64,000 bases of DNA, from contig NZ_KI632512.1 in the NCBI RefSeq assembly GCF_000504305.1, positions 89,307 through 153,306 of the forward strand, read 5' to 3'. The stretch comes from Nitratidesulfovibrio termitidis HI1 (lineage in GTDB: Bacteria > Desulfobacterota > Desulfovibrionia > Desulfovibrionales > Desulfovibrionaceae). Under the pieces are notes generated by a model that had not been told where the DNA came from, made no database searches, and saw nothing but the letters and a program-made list of their open reading frames with translations. Shown here in pieces: positions 20,697 to 30,317 of this stretch (positions are counted from its first letter, which is position 1; every line of letters begins with the position of its first letter). The translations under genes and the position numbers were made by a program.

Positions 20697-23117
20697 ATGC
20701 CCACCAACGCCGTCCCATCGCTTCGCGCCGTCGCGCTGCTCAGTCCGCCGTACGCCACGCTGACGTACGCCGTGCCGCCATGGCTGCCGCCGCAGGCATG
20801 GCGGCGGGGTACGCGGGTGGCGGTGCCGCTGGGCAACGGCGCGGTTCGCGTGGGCGTCCTGCTGGATGACGAGGCGCACACGGCGGCAAGCGCGGGAGCG
20901 CTGCCGGAAGGCGTGGTGCCCCGGCCCATGCTGTGGCCGCTGGAGCGCGAGCCGCTGCTGGACGCCGGGTACCTGGACATGGTGCGCCAGTTGGCGCTGC
21001 GGCAGGCGGTGAGCGAGGGGCAGATACTGGGCAACTTTCTGCCAGTGGGATTGCGCACCACGCAGGTGCGGCTGCGCTTTTTCGAGGACGGTCGGGCGCG
21101 CACGTTGAAGTTTCGCGACCTTGTGCCCCTTGCGGACAAGGATCCTTCCGCCCTGCACCGCCTGGGTCAGGCCTGGCTGGATGGCCGGGGCGAGGTGCTG
21201 GACAAGGCAGAGGACGCCGCCGACGCCGAATTGTGTGCGGTGACGGCGGACCCGCCATGGCCGGTGCGGCCTTCCGCCGTGCGTCAGGTGCAACTGCTGG
21301 AATACCTGTGGGACAAGGGCTCGGCCAGTCGCCGCGCGGTGCTGCGTGACCTTGGCGCCGCATCGGCCACGGCGCTGGAGGGGCTGCTGAAGCGCGGGCT
21401 GGTGGCGGTGACCCGGCGCGACGACGGCGAATGCGCCTGCGACGAAGCTGCCGAGGGCGAAGGCCCGGCCTGCCTGTACGGTCCGCCGGATGCTTCGTTC
21501 GAGCTGAACGCGAACCAGCGCACGGCCCTGGACGACTTTCTGGCCGCGCTGGACGGCCCGCGCGCAGAGCATCGCCTGCTGTACGGCGTGACCGGCAGCG
21601 GCAAGACGGCGGTGTACCTGGACCTTGCGCGTGAATGCCTGGCGCGGGGCCGTTCGGTGATGCTGCTGGCGCCGGAGGTGGCCCTGGCCTGCAAGCTGCG
21701 CCGCGACGTCAACGAACGCCTTCCCGGCGCGCCGCTGTTCTTTTTTCACGGGTATCAGGGCCCATCCCAGCGCGAACGCACCTTTCGCGCGCTGGCGGCC
21801 CGGCGCGAGCCGTGCCTGGTGGTGGGAACCCGCTCGGCCCTGTTCCTGCCCGCGCCCGACCTTGGTGTGGTGGTGCTGGACGAGGAGCACGACACCTCGT
21901 TCAAACAGGACGAGGGGTTGGCCTATCAGGCCAAGGAAGTGGCCTGGTTCCGGGTGGGGCAGGGCGCGGGGTTGCTGGTGCTGGGATCTGCCACCCCGGA
22001 CGTGAAGACCTTCCACGCTATGCACGAGGGACGCCTGCCCATGGCCACCCTGCCCGAGCGGGCCGGTGGCGGCACCCTGCCGGACGTGGAACTGGTGGAC
22101 ATCAAGGATCTTGCCTCCACCGATTCGGTGCTGGCCGCCCAGAGCGGCGCGGCCCTGCGCGAGACGGTGGAACGCGGCGAGCAGGCCGTGATCCTGCTGA
22201 ACCGGCGCGGCTACGCCCCGCTGATGTACTGCCTGGACTGCGGCGCCGTGGCCCGCTGCCCGCATTGCGACATCGGCCTTACCTACCACAAGGGGCGCGA
22301 GCGGCTGGTGTGTCACTACTGCGGCCATTCGGTGCCGTATCCGACCACCTGCCCCAACTGCAAGTGCATGCATTACCTGCCCATGGGCGAAGGCACGGAA
22401 AAGCTGGAGGAAACCCTGGCGGCGCATCTGCCTGCCGGGGGCAAGGTGCTGCGGCTGGACCGCGACTCCACCCGAAGGCCGGGCCGGATGGAGGAAATCC
22501 TGGGGGCCTTTGCCCGGCGAGAGGCGCAGGTGCTGGTGGGCACCCAGATGCTGTCCAAGGGACACCACTTTCCGGACGTGACCCTGGCCGTGGTGGCTGA
22601 CGGCGATCTTGGCCTGAATCTGCCCGATTACAGGGCGGCGGAGCGCACCTTCCAGTTGCTGGTGCAGTCCGCCGGACGGGCCGGGCGCGGCGAAAAGCCG
22701 GGGCGGGTGTTCATCCAGACCCGCGACCCTTCCCACTATTGCTGGAATTTCGTGCGCACGGCAGATTACGAGGGCTTTTATGCCCACGAGATTGCCATCC
22801 GCCAGCGGCGCAGGTACCCTCCATTCGTGCGGCTGGCGCTGGTGCGCATCAGCTATCCCATGGATTTCGCGGGCGGGGCCGAGGAACTGGCCCGCTTTGC
22901 CACTGCGGTGCGCGCCCAGGGGCGCGAACGCGGCGTACAGGTGCTGGGGCCAGCCCCGTCGCCGCTGCCGTTGCTGCGCGGACGCAAACGCTTCCAGTGC
23001 CTGCTGAAGGCCGAGGACTGGCCGAGCATCCGTTCGCTGTTCGGCGCGACGGGCGCCACACCCGGCATCGGCCACCTGCGCATCTCGCTCGATCTGGATC
23101 CGGTCAACATGATGTAA
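20697..23117 (+). CDS. priA: Primosomal replication-restart helicase PriA
   Basis: The 806-residue protein reloads the replication machinery at stalled forks. It shows an N-terminal DNA 3'-end-binding domain, Walker A GVTGSGKTAVYLD, a DEEHD Walker B, and a zinc-binding insert whose Cys pairs are CLDCG, CPHCD, CHYCG and CPNC. The helicase motif LVQSAGRAGRGEKPGRV is near the C-terminus. The ATG at 20697 was taken; a TTG two codons upstream is less likely, and the ribosome site is poor for both. The length is slightly above the typical 730 because of Ala/Gly-rich N-terminal extensions. Confidence 0.95.
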   Translation: MPTNAVPSLRAVALLSPPYATLTYAVPPWLPPQAWRRGTRVAVPLGNGAVRVGVLLDDEAHTAASAGALPEGVVPRPMLWPLEREPLLDAGYLDMVRQLALRQAVSEGQILGNFLPVGLRTTQVRLRFFEDGRARTLKFRDLVPLADKDPSALHRLGQAWLDGRGEVLDKAEDAADAELCAVTADPPWPVRPSAVRQVQLLEYLWDKGSASRRAVLRDLGAASATALEGLLKRGLVAVTRRDDGECACDEAAEGEGPACLYGPPDASFELNANQRTALDDFLAALDGPRAEHRLLYGVTGSGKTAVYLDLARECLARGRSVMLLAPEVALACKLRRDVNERLPGAPLFFFHGYQGPSQRERTFRALAARREPCLVVGTRSALFLPAPDLGVVVLDEEHDTSFKQDEGLAYQAKEVAWFRVGQGAGLLVLGSATPDVKTFHAMHEGRLPMATLPERAGGGTLPDVELVDIKDLASTDSVLAAQSGAALRETVERGEQAVILLNRRGYAPLMYCLDCGAVARCPHCDIGLTYHKGRERLVCHYCGHSVPYPTTCPNCKCMHYLPMGEGTEKLEETLAAHLPAGGKVLRLDRDSTRRPGRMEEILGAFARREAQVLVGTQMLSKGHHFPDVTLAVVADGDLGLNLPDYRAAERTFQLLVQSAGRAGRGEKPGRVFIQTRDPSHYCWNFVRTADYEGFYAHEIAIRQRRRYPPFVRLALVRISYPMDFAGGAEELARFATAVRAQGRERGVQVLGPAPSPLPLLRGRKRFQCLLKAEDWPSIRSLFGATGATPGIGHLRISLDLDPVNMM

Positions 23118-23150
23118 CCCGCGCCAGCGCGCGGAACCAAGGATACCACC

Positions 23151-23318
23151 ATGATCATCGTCGTCCGCAAGTGCAGCGACTGTCCCTTCTGCAGCCAGGG
23201 CGAACCCGCACGCTGCAACCTTTCCACTCCCAAGCACCGCCCGCTGGACATCGCGCTGGATCGCCCCACGTGGTGCCCGCTGCGGCGTGAGCAGGCCATC
23301 GTCCGCGAGGCATCGTAA
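23151..23318 (+). CDS. Small cysteine-rich protein of unknown function (55 residues)
   Basis: An ATG 8 bases after AAGGA starts a 55-residue frame, 33 bases after priA, ending at TAA 23318. It has cysteines at 8, 11, 14, 22 and 42, the first three as KCSDCPFCSQGEPARC, so it may hold zinc or an iron-sulfur centre. A clean ribosome site, the regular Cys spacing and the lack of any overlapping gene argue that it is real. I do not recognise a named family. Confidence 0.68.
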   Translation: MIIVVRKCSDCPFCSQGEPARCNLSTPKHRPLDIALDRPTWCPLRREQAIVREAS

Positions 23319-23491
23319 CCCTTCAGGGCAGTACTGGCGCCGCGCCTGCTGTCGGACGCGCATTCCGGCGTTGCACGCAGTGCCGCGTCTGGCATATGAT
23401 GTATCCGGCGACCAGTCAGCCTGACAACGGTCGCGTATTCCACGAAGGGGCGCACCGGGCGGGGGAAGCATCGGGGCAGTACGGGGTAGTT

Positions 23492-23884
23492 ATGAACAAT
23501 GCCGACATCCTCATACTTGTGGTGGATGACGAAGAGATGGTGCGCGAAAACCTCGAGGCATACCTTGAGGACGAAGGGTTCCGGGTGGTTACGGCGGGCA
23601 GCGGTGAAGACGCGCTGAATCTGCTGGAACGCCATCGCCCGGACGTGGGCATCATCGACATGCGTCTGCCGGGAATGAGCGGCAACGACTTCATCATCCG
23701 GGCTCATCAGGCGCTGCCCACGCTGCGCTATCTCATCCACACCGGCTCGACCAATTACAAGCTGCCGTCTGAGCTTCTCGCCATAGGCGTGCAACGGTCC
23801 GACGTGTACATCAAGCCGTTGCAGAACATGGACGATCTGGTGCAAGGCATCTTCCGCCGTCTTTCCGCGCCGGAGAGGGCATGA
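23492..23884 (+). CDS. Single-domain response regulator
   Basis: The 130-residue protein is a receiver domain alone: acidic pocket VVDDEE near residues 10-15, phosphate-accepting Asp in GIIDMRLPG near residue 56, the threonine in IHTGSTN, and Lys in YIKPLQ. It has no output domain, so it probably passes phosphate or binds a partner. ATG 23492 starts directly at the receiver; the longer upstream frame has no homology. The stop overlaps the next start (ATGA), so it is co-translated with the hybrid kinase. Confidence 0.88.
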   Translation: MNNADILILVVDDEEMVRENLEAYLEDEGFRVVTAGSGEDALNLLERHRPDVGIIDMRLPGMSGNDFIIRAHQALPTLRYLIHTGSTNYKLPSELLAIGVQRSDVYIKPLQNMDDLVQGIFRRLSAPERA

Positions 23885-25659
23885 GCTCCGCCAGCGGCCT
23901 ACCCGCCTCATCCCCTTCCGGCCCGACCACCTCGTCTGGCGCGCCCACGTTGGTCGTCATCGACGACGACACGATGGTGCGGCGCAGCATTACCGCCTAT
24001 CTCGAAGACCTGGGCTACATCGTGCACGAGGGGACGGATGGCCGCACCGGCCTTGATCTGGTGCGCGCGGTGCAGCCCGATGCCGTGCTGGTGGACCTGC
24101 GCATGCCCGGCCTTGACGGCCTGGACGTGCTGCGCGAACTGGCGGCCGAGCGGCCGGACATGCCCACCATCGTGGTGTCCGGCACCGGGGTCATGCAGGA
24201 CGCCATAGAGGCGGTGCGCCGGGGCGCCTGGGATTTCATCCTCAAGCCCATCATGGACCTTGAGGTGTTGGGCCACCGGGTGCGCCTGGCCATCGAGCAG
24301 GGGCGGTTGCGCGCGGAAAACCGTCGCTACCACAAGAACCTCGCCGCCGAGGTGGCCGTGCGCACGCGCGAACTGGAACAGGCCAGGGTGGAGGCGGAAT
24401 CCGCCAACCGCGCCAAGACCCAGTTTCTCGCCAACATCAGCCATGAACTGCGCACCCCGCTCAACGGCATCATCGGGCTGACCGAGTTGCTGCTGGCCGC
24501 CGGTCCCGCAGGTGAACAGGAAGAATGTCTGGGCATGGTGCGCCAGGCCGGGCTGGATCTGCTGGCCATCGTCAACAACCTGCTGGACATGTCCAGCATT
24601 GAGGCCGGGCGCATCGCCCTTAACGAGGCCCCGTTCAATCTGCGCGAGACAGTGAACGATCTGGTCCGCGTGCTGGACGTGCAGGCCCGCTGGAAGAACC
24701 TGACCCTTGTCTGCGAGGTGTCGCCCGACGTGCCCGACCGCCTGGTGGGCGACGCCGCGCGGTTGCGCCAGGTGCTGACCAATCTGGTCATCAACGGCAT
24801 CAAGTACACCGAGATGGGCGGCGTTTCGCTGTCGGTGGCGCTGGACGGCACTCCTCCTCAGGTGTCCGGAGACGGGCGGGAGGCGCAGGCGGCCCACTCG
24901 GGGAGCACGGTGGGGTTGCGTGTCACCGTTGAGGACACCGGGGTGGGCATTGCCTCGGAAAAGTGGGAACGCATCTTCGAGCCGTTTACCCTGGCCGAGA
25001 ATTTCCTGACCAAGAAGTACGGCGGCGCCGGGCTTGGCCTTGCCATCTCGCGTGAGATCGCGCGGATGATGGGCGGCGACATCACGGTGCGCAGCCAGGA
25101 AGGAGCGGGCAGCACCTTTGTGCTGACCATGCGCTTTACCCAGGGCGAATCCACGGTCCCGCGCCCGCGTGAGGCCAGCCTGCCGGTGATCCGGGGCGTG
25201 AAGCGGCGGCTGCGCATCATGGTGGCCGAAGACGACGTGATCAACCGCAAGCTGGCGGTGTACTTCTTCGAACGCATGGGGCACGACGTGATCACCGTGT
25301 CCAGCGGCATAGAGGTGCTGGCCGGGCTGGAACGCGAACCCTGCGACCTCTTGCTGATGGACATCCAGATGCCTGAAATGGACGGCCTGGAAACGATACG
25401 CGCGTTGCGCGGCCGCATGGGCATGCCGTCGCGGGTGCCGGTCATCGCCATGACGGCCCATGCCATGGCCGGGGACCGGGAGCGCTTTCTGGCGGAGGGC
25501 ATGGACGGCTACGTCTCCAAACCCGTGGATTTCGGCTGCCTGGTGACCGAGATAGAGACCGTGCTGGGCGCGCGGGGCCTGCTGGACGAGCCTTTGGATG
25601 CTCGGCGGAATGGGGCGCAGGCCGGGCATGCGAATCGGGAAACACCCGCACCAGAATAG
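23881..25659 (+). CDS. Hybrid sensor histidine kinase with two receiver domains
   Basis: The order in this 592-residue cytoplasmic protein is receiver (about 20-140, Asp72), a linker coiled coil, HisKA with His188 in [10 protein letters not shown], HATPase with N305 and the G-boxes VEDTGVGIA and GGAGLGLA, then a second receiver (about 445-565, Asp494 in [12 protein letters not shown]). No membrane segment is present, so the input is probably phosphorylation of the first receiver or a small signal. With the upstream single receiver it could form an internal phosphorelay. No DNA-binding output is encoded nearby, and the signal is unknown. Confidence 0.9.
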   Translation: MSSASGLPASSPSGPTTSSGAPTLVVIDDDTMVRRSITAYLEDLGYIVHEGTDGRTGLDLVRAVQPDAVLVDLRMPGLDGLDVLRELAAERPDMPTIVVSGTGVMQDAIEAVRRGAWDFILKPIMDLEVLGHRVRLAIEQGRLRAENRRYHKNLAAEVAVRTRELEQARVEAESANRAKTQFLANISHELRTPLNGIIGLTELLLAAGPAGEQEECLGMVRQAGLDLLAIVNNLLDMSSIEAGRIALNEAPFNLRETVNDLVRVLDVQARWKNLTLVCEVSPDVPDRLVGDAARLRQVLTNLVINGIKYTEMGGVSLSVALDGTPPQVSGDGREAQAAHSGSTVGLRVTVEDTGVGIASEKWERIFEPFTLAENFLTKKYGGAGLGLAISREIARMMGGDITVRSQEGAGSTFVLTMRFTQGESTVPRPREASLPVIRGVKRRLRIMVAEDDVINRKLAVYFFERMGHDVITVSSGIEVLAGLEREPCDLLLMDIQMPEMDGLETIRALRGRMGMPSRVPVIAMTAHAMAGDRERFLAEGMDGYVSKPVDFGCLVTEIETVLGARGLLDEPLDARRNGAQAGHANRETPAPE

Positions 25660-25674
25660 TGAAAGAATGCGGAC

Positions 25675-25742
25675 GCCGCACAGGAGCGTGCGGCACGTCG
25701 GGGCGCCGGGGACGGACCATGGGTTCGATTCCGGCGCCCCGA
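25675..25742 (+). terminator. Two consecutive hairpins after the hybrid kinase
   Basis: GCCGCAC/GTGCGGC with a 6-base loop (25675-25694) is followed by a perfect 12-bp stem TCGGGGCGCCGG/CCGGCGCCCCGA with a 21-base loop (25698-25742). They lie 15 bases after the stop. There is no T-run, so the role as terminator or 3' stabiliser is inferred. Confidence 0.5.
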
Positions 25743-26152
25743 TGCGTTGTGGGCGGGGCAAGGGGGGCGGCGTTTGTTGCCCACGGCATCGGGCAGCCGG
25801 GGCGTGTCTCGCGGCACTTGCCGGATCGGTGCGGTTCCTGATGTGCGCGGGAGTGTTCCGGCGGCGTGCGCGAGTATTACTTTTTTCGTGTTTCCGAGGT
25901 GTTTCCGAATGGTTGCAAATCGTTGACGAATCGGATAGCTACATCCGATTGTGCTTAAGGGGTGCCGTGCCCCGGTACGTGCGTTCGGCCATTGGCCGAG
26001 AGGGAACGCGCGGGGGAGCGGCAATCGTCATTCTGCCTGAAAAAGTCGGAACGTTCCGTGTGTTCTCCCTTGGACGCCAAGCCGCGCCGGGGGACTCTCT
26101 TCGCGCGTGCGCATCGTTCGGCGGCAGGCATACAAAAACCTAGGGGAGATCC
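25743..26152. other. Non-coding region upstream of the FadL-like porin
   Basis: No gene is seen. At 25929-25950 the inverted repeat AATCGGAT-N6-ATCCGATT sits directly after a TTGACG hexamer, a plausible operator, and GTGTTTCCGA is repeated directly a little upstream (about 25889-25911). The porin's ribosome site GGGGAG is at the end of the region. Confidence 0.45.
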
Positions 26153-27442
26153 ATGAAGCGACTGAAATCGTTGGCTGTGTCGTGCCTGTTGGTGTGCACC
26201 GCCCTGGCGGGCACCGCGCAGGCCGAGGGCTTTGCCCTGTACGAATGGGGCGCGCGCGGCAACGCGCTGGGCGGCACCCTGGTGGCCCGCAAGCCCGATG
26301 CCTCTGCCGTGGCCTACAACCCGGCCCTGATGACTCAGCTGGAAGGCACCCAGGTGATGGCCGGGTTCAGCGCCATCGTCCCCAGCGCCAAGGTTGATGT
26401 GAACTACGGCGGCAATACCTACACCGGTGAAGGCGCCGATAACGTCTGGTTGCCCCCGCACGGGTACATGACCACCCAGCTCAGGGACAACCTGTGGCTG
26501 GGCATGGGCATCTATACCCGCTTCGGCCTGGGCACCGAATATGACGACGAGCGCTGGGCTGGCCGCTACAACATCTATAACGCCGAAATCCAGACCATCT
26601 CCTACAATCCCAACATCGCGTTCAAGATCACCGACAAGCTGTCCGCCGCCGTGGGCGTCGAGTTCATGACCCTGAAGCTGAACATGGACAAGAAGAGCGA
26701 CCCCACCGGCGCCAACAACCCCATGACCCCCTCCGCCGCCGAGGTGGATTCGAATCTCGAGGCCGACAGCTACGGCTGGGGCCTCACCGCCGGCCTGCAC
26801 TACCAGTTCAACGACCAGTGGGCCGCTGGCGTGAGCTACAAGAGCCAGATTGAACAGGAAGCCCGTGGCGAGAATGACTTCACCATCGGTTCCGCGCTGA
26901 CCGGTATTCCTGCTGTGGTCGGCACCTACAGGGACTGTGATGTGAAGGGCTCGGTGACCATGCCCGACATGCTTGCTTTTGGCGTGTCCTATTCGCCGAT
27001 TCCCGAGCTGAGCATCGAAGTCGGCGCCCTGCTGACCCGCTGGTCGCTGTATGACAACCTGGCCATCTACCACGAGTCTCCCTTTGCCGGCGGTGCTGGT
27101 GCCCTGGTCAACCAGGAGAAGGACTGGAATGATGCCTGGCGCTACAGCATTGGTGTCGAGTACGCCGCCACTCCGTGGATGGATTTGCGCGCGGGTTACG
27201 TTTATGACGAGTCGCCCGCTCCCGGTAACAAGATCGACTACCTGATCCCCACCGACGACCGCCAGTTGTACAGCGTGGGTACCGGCTTCCACTGGGACAG
27301 CTACACCGTGGACCTTTCGTACACCTACATCGTGGCCGAAGACGCCGACTACGACACCCGCAGCAGTTCGGGCATCTACGACGGTTCCTCGCGCGATGGT
27401 CGTACCCACGTGTTCGGCCTTTCGGTGGGCTACAAGTTCTAG
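26153..27442 (+). CDS. Outer-membrane porin of the OmpP1/FadL/TodX family
   Basis: The 429-residue protein has a signal peptide cleaved after about residue 24 (TAQA-EG), then the family's beginning GFALYEWGARGNALGGT and VAYNPALM, and ends in an aromatic beta-strand (GLSVGYKF) as outer-membrane proteins do. FadL-type channels import long-chain fatty acids or other hydrophobic compounds. It follows TAGGGGAGATCC and is ended by a strong terminator, so it is its own transcript. The substrate cannot be told from sequence. Confidence 0.9.
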   Translation: MKRLKSLAVSCLLVCTALAGTAQAEGFALYEWGARGNALGGTLVARKPDASAVAYNPALMTQLEGTQVMAGFSAIVPSAKVDVNYGGNTYTGEGADNVWLPPHGYMTTQLRDNLWLGMGIYTRFGLGTEYDDERWAGRYNIYNAEIQTISYNPNIAFKITDKLSAAVGVEFMTLKLNMDKKSDPTGANNPMTPSAAEVDSNLEADSYGWGLTAGLHYQFNDQWAAGVSYKSQIEQEARGENDFTIGSALTGIPAVVGTYRDCDVKGSVTMPDMLAFGVSYSPIPELSIEVGALLTRWSLYDNLAIYHESPFAGGAGALVNQEKDWNDAWRYSIGVEYAATPWMDLRAGYVYDESPAPGNKIDYLIPTDDRQLYSVGTGFHWDSYTVDLSYTYIVAEDADYDTRSSSGIYDGSSRDGRTHVFGLSVGYKF

Positions 27443-27466
27443 TCCCTGCCTTTCTCTGTATGCATG

Positions 27467-27494
27467 GGGCCGCACCTTCGGGTGCGGCCCTTTT
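27467..27494 (+). terminator. Rho-independent terminator of the FadL-like gene
   Basis: The 10-bp stem GGGCCGCACC/GGTGCGGCCC has a TTCG tetraloop and is followed by TTTT. Confidence 0.9.
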
Positions 27495-27917
27495 GCGTTG
27501 AGGGGAGAGAGAGGACGCTGGAACCAACGTGTGCAGAGCGGAGACGGCATCGCCCTCTGCCGGTGTTGTGCGGGCGGTCCGGATCGAAGACGTCATAGGG
27601 CGGGGCAAGGCTCGACGAAGGCGTTTGCCGGGGGCGCAGGGAGCGTCCAAGCCCCCATGGCATATCGCGTGTTCGCCTGCCGAAGCCGTGTGCGAGGCAG
27701 AGCCATGCTGGCCCTGTGCTCCCCTGGCCTGTCAGGCAACCCGGTGCGGGGGGCTGGCCCGGCTGGCGCCTGGGGCCCTGGCATGGCCGATTGCGTGCTG
27801 TCCGGCGTATGAAAAGGATGGCGGGGGGCTGGCAAGCACTGCCGCCAAGCGACGCAGCCGGGGACATGGACGGGGGGGGCGGCAGTCCCGCGCGGCGGAG
27901 CTGCCTGCACACATGCA
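27495..27917. other. Intergenic region between convergent genes
   Basis: About 420 GC-rich bases lie between the FadL terminator and the dsr terminator. Open frames exist in several overlapping phases, but none has a ribosome site or a recognisable protein, and I see no RNA gene. Confidence 0.5.
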
Positions 27918-27950
27918 GAAGGGCCCGTGCCGATGCGGCACGGGCCCTTT
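27918..27950 (-). terminator. Terminator of the dsrMKJOP operon
   Basis: The 11-bp stem GGGCCCGTGCC/GGCACGGGCCC with loop GATGC lies 31 bases past the dsrP stop. The tail is short on either strand, so it may be bidirectional or weak. Confidence 0.7.
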
Positions 27951-27980
27951 GCGATCGAATCACGCCAAGTCAGGCAGCGG

Positions 27981-29144
27981 CTAGAAGGTGCCCGCTTCCT
28001 TCTTCACGTCGAGGGCGATCTTCCACAGCACCGAAAGCACCATCAGGCCGATGGCGTAAACGCCGACGGTCACGAGGATTTCCGGGAAGCTGGGGGTGTA
28101 GATGGTCACCGTCTCGAAGGGGTTGGGGGTAAAGCCGCCGATCAGGAGGCCAAGGCCCTTGTCGATCCAGCTGGCGATGACCAGAATGCCCAGCGCCCAC
28201 GGCAGCACGCGTTCGTTGTCGCGGATCTGCGGGGGAATGAGCAGGCACAGCGACAGCAGGGCCAGCACGGCGGCCGTCCACATCCAGCCCACCACCCACG
28301 AGGCGTGGCCGTCGTGGCCCACGAACAGGAAGGTGAGCGGATGCTGGTGACCCGGCATGCCGCTGTAGAAGGCCGTGAACACTTCCAGCAGGAAGAAGAA
28401 CACGTTGATGGCCATGGCGTAGGTGATGATCTTGGTCAGGGTCTGGATGGCTTCGCGGCCCGGATCGAACCCGGTCAGGCGGCGCAGCGCGATGACCAGC
28501 AGCAGCAGGATGGCCGGACCGGAGGCAAAGGCCGAGGACAGGAAGCGGGCAGCCATGATGGCCGTCAGCCAGTAGTGGCGACCGGGCAGGCCCGCGTACA
28601 GGAAGGCGGTGACGGTGTGGATGGAGAACGCCCACACCACCGACAGGTAGATGAAGAACTTGATCCACTTGGGCGGGTCAACATCGTGGCGCTCGGCTTC
28701 CAGGGTAACCCAGCCGACCAGCGCGTTGATGAACAGGTACCCCATGAGCACCATCATGTCGTAGAACATGATGGAGTTCGGCGTGGGGTGCAGGATGACG
28801 TTCAGCATGCGCTGCGGCTGCCCCATGTCGGTGACGATGAAGAGCATGCACATCAGCACGGCCGAGATCGCCATGAACTCGCCGAGGATGATCATCTTCT
28901 TGAACTTTTTGTAGTGATGGAAGTAGGCGGGCAGCACCAGCATGACGGCCGAGGCCGCCACGCCGACGAAGTAGGTGAACTGCGAGATGTACAGCCCCCA
29001 CGAAACGTCGCGGCTCATGCCGGTGATGGTCAGCCCGTAGTTCAGCTGGAAGATGTACGCGAAGACGCCCAGGCTCGCGATGCCGCCAAGAAACAGCAAC
29101 CAGATGTAGAACGCCGGGGAGCCTTTCAGAACCTTCTCGATCAT
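27981..29144 (-). CDS. dsrP: DsrP, NrfD-type membrane quinone-interacting subunit
   Basis: The 387-residue product is a polytopic membrane protein of the NrfD/PsrC family with about ten helices and very few charged loops. It is the integral membrane partner of DsrO in the DsrMKJOP complex, which connects menaquinone and periplasmic electron carriers to DsrC in sulfite reduction. Conserved polar positions in the helices, such as IVTDMGQPQR, may line a quinone site. It is the last gene of the operon, 11 bases after dsrO, with a hairpin behind it. Confidence 0.94.
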   Translation of the reverse strand: MIEKVLKGSPAFYIWLLFLGGIASLGVFAYIFQLNYGLTITGMSRDVSWGLYISQFTYFVGVAASAVMLVLPAYFHHYKKFKKMIILGEFMAISAVLMCMLFIVTDMGQPQRMLNVILHPTPNSIMFYDMMVLMGYLFINALVGWVTLEAERHDVDPPKWIKFFIYLSVVWAFSIHTVTAFLYAGLPGRHYWLTAIMAARFLSSAFASGPAILLLLVIALRRLTGFDPGREAIQTLTKIITYAMAINVFFFLLEVFTAFYSGMPGHQHPLTFLFVGHDGHASWVVGWMWTAAVLALLSLCLLIPPQIRDNERVLPWALGILVIASWIDKGLGLLIGGFTPNPFETVTIYTPSFPEILVTVGVYAIGLMVLSVLWKIALDVKKEAGTF

Positions 29145-29155
29145 GGCTTCTCCTC

Positions 29156-29935
29156 CTACACGATGTAGTAGACGCCGGGCTGGGTCCCGATGGAGGGCTT
29201 GCGGCGAATGCTGAAGTTCTCGGCAAGGGCCTTGCGAACCGGCGAATTCGGGTCGTCGAGGTCGCCGAACAGGATGGCCCCGTTCGAGGCTTCGACGCAG
29301 GCGGGCAGCAGGCCCACCTCAAGCCGTTCGGAGCAGAAGGTGCACTTTTCCACAACGCCGCGCATGCGGGTGGGGAAGGTGGGGTTCACGTCCTTCAGGT
29401 AGGGGCGCGGATCGCCGAAGTTGAAGCTGCGCGCGCCGTACGGACACCCGGCCATGCAGAAGCGGCAGCCGATGCAGCGGTGGTAGTCCATCACCACGAT
29501 GCCGTCGGCGCGCTTGAAGGTGGCCTTGGTGGGGCACACGCGCACGCAGGGCGGGTTTTCGCAGTGGTTGCACAGCAGCAGGTAGTCCTTTTCGCGCACG
29601 GCGGGGGACAGGTGCTCGCTCATGTCGTCGGTGAAGACATGGTCGTACTTGTCGGTCCAGATCCACTTGATTTCCTGCTTGGTGGGAATCGAAGGGACGT
29701 TGTGGACCGAATGGCAGGCGTGGATGATGCGATCGAAGTCCTCGCGCGATTCCAGCTTGCGGGTGTCGATGACCATGGCCCAGCGCTTGGCGGCAAGGTG
29801 CTTGCCGCCCACGTCGTACTTGGCGCCCGGCATGTCCTTGGCGACGGCGTCAGCCGCGTCCAGCGCGGTCGAAGTGCCAAGGCCGAAGGCGGCGAGCCCG
29901 GCGATCTTCAGGAATTGTCTTCTGGTGGTGCTCAT
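29156..29935 (-). CDS. dsrO: DsrO, periplasmic ferredoxin-like iron-sulfur subunit
   Basis: The 259-residue protein starts with a Tat signal (TRRQFLKIAGLAAFGLG) and carries cysteine clusters for several [4Fe-4S] centres, among them CNHCENPPCVRVCP, CIGCRFCMAGCPYG and CTFC. It should be exported folded and pass electrons between the haems of DsrJ and the membrane subunit DsrP. Its ATG overlaps the dsrJ stop (TAATG), so the two are translationally coupled. Confidence 0.94.
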   Translation of the reverse strand: MSTTRRQFLKIAGLAAFGLGTSTALDAADAVAKDMPGAKYDVGGKHLAAKRWAMVIDTRKLESREDFDRIIHACHSVHNVPSIPTKQEIKWIWTDKYDHVFTDDMSEHLSPAVREKDYLLLCNHCENPPCVRVCPTKATFKRADGIVVMDYHRCIGCRFCMAGCPYGARSFNFGDPRPYLKDVNPTFPTRMRGVVEKCTFCSERLEVGLLPACVEASNGAILFGDLDDPNSPVRKALAENFSIRRKPSIGTQPGVYYIV

Positions 29936-30315
29936 TACTGGTTCCCCCTCGGCGCCACATGGCAATCCCAGCAGTAGGGGTTCACGCTGTTGGAGTTGTG
30001 GCACTTGTCGCAGAAATCGGCCTTGTTGGTGTGACACTTCATGCAGGTGTTCTGCAGGCTGATGTCCCAGACCTTGCCGTTGGAGGCGACATAGGCGCGC
30101 TTGCCTTCGCGCAGGGCCTGGTCGCGCCACACGTCGAGAATGTGCATGTGCTCGGCGCGCATGTATTCGGCCGGTTCGATGCATTCCTTCTGGCCCGCGG
30201 GCAGGGCCAGCTGCGGACGCTCGTACTTGGGCGTCAGCAGGTTGGACCAGAAGGGAAAGGTGAACAGCCCGACGAAAATCACGATGCCGGGGATGATGTA
30301 TTTGCCGTTATACAT
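29935..30315 (-). CDS. dsrJ: DsrJ, triheme cytochrome c
   Basis: This 126-residue membrane-anchored protein (helix at about residues 6-24) has three CXXCH haem sites: CMKCH (91-95), CDKCH (102-106) and CWDCH (115-119). Cys45 in KECIEPAEYMR corresponds to the cysteine reported to ligate one haem in DsrJ. It faces the periplasm and hands electrons within the DsrMKJOP complex. dsrK ends 2 bases upstream and dsrO overlaps its stop. Confidence 0.94.
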   Translation of the reverse strand: MYNGKYIIPGIVIFVGLFTFPFWSNLLTPKYERPQLALPAGQKECIEPAEYMRAEHMHILDVWRDQALREGKRAYVASNGKVWDISLQNTCMKCHTNKADFCDKCHNSNSVNPYCWDCHVAPRGNQ

Positions 30316-30317
30316 GG

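Noticed and set aside
19446-23471. A 1341-residue open frame on the minus strand opposite galU and priA
   Set aside because: It is an antisense shadow of high-GC coding sequence: it has no domain, no ribosome site and covers two well-identified genes.
25698-25742. A tRNA T-arm-like string (GGGTTCGATTCC) with a long stem
   Set aside because: The D and anticodon arms are missing and the 12-bp stem is too long for an acceptor arm; it is better explained as a hairpin.
27529-27984. Open frames between the FadL-like gene and dsrP
   Set aside because: They run in several phases across both terminators, with no start signal or recognisable domain.
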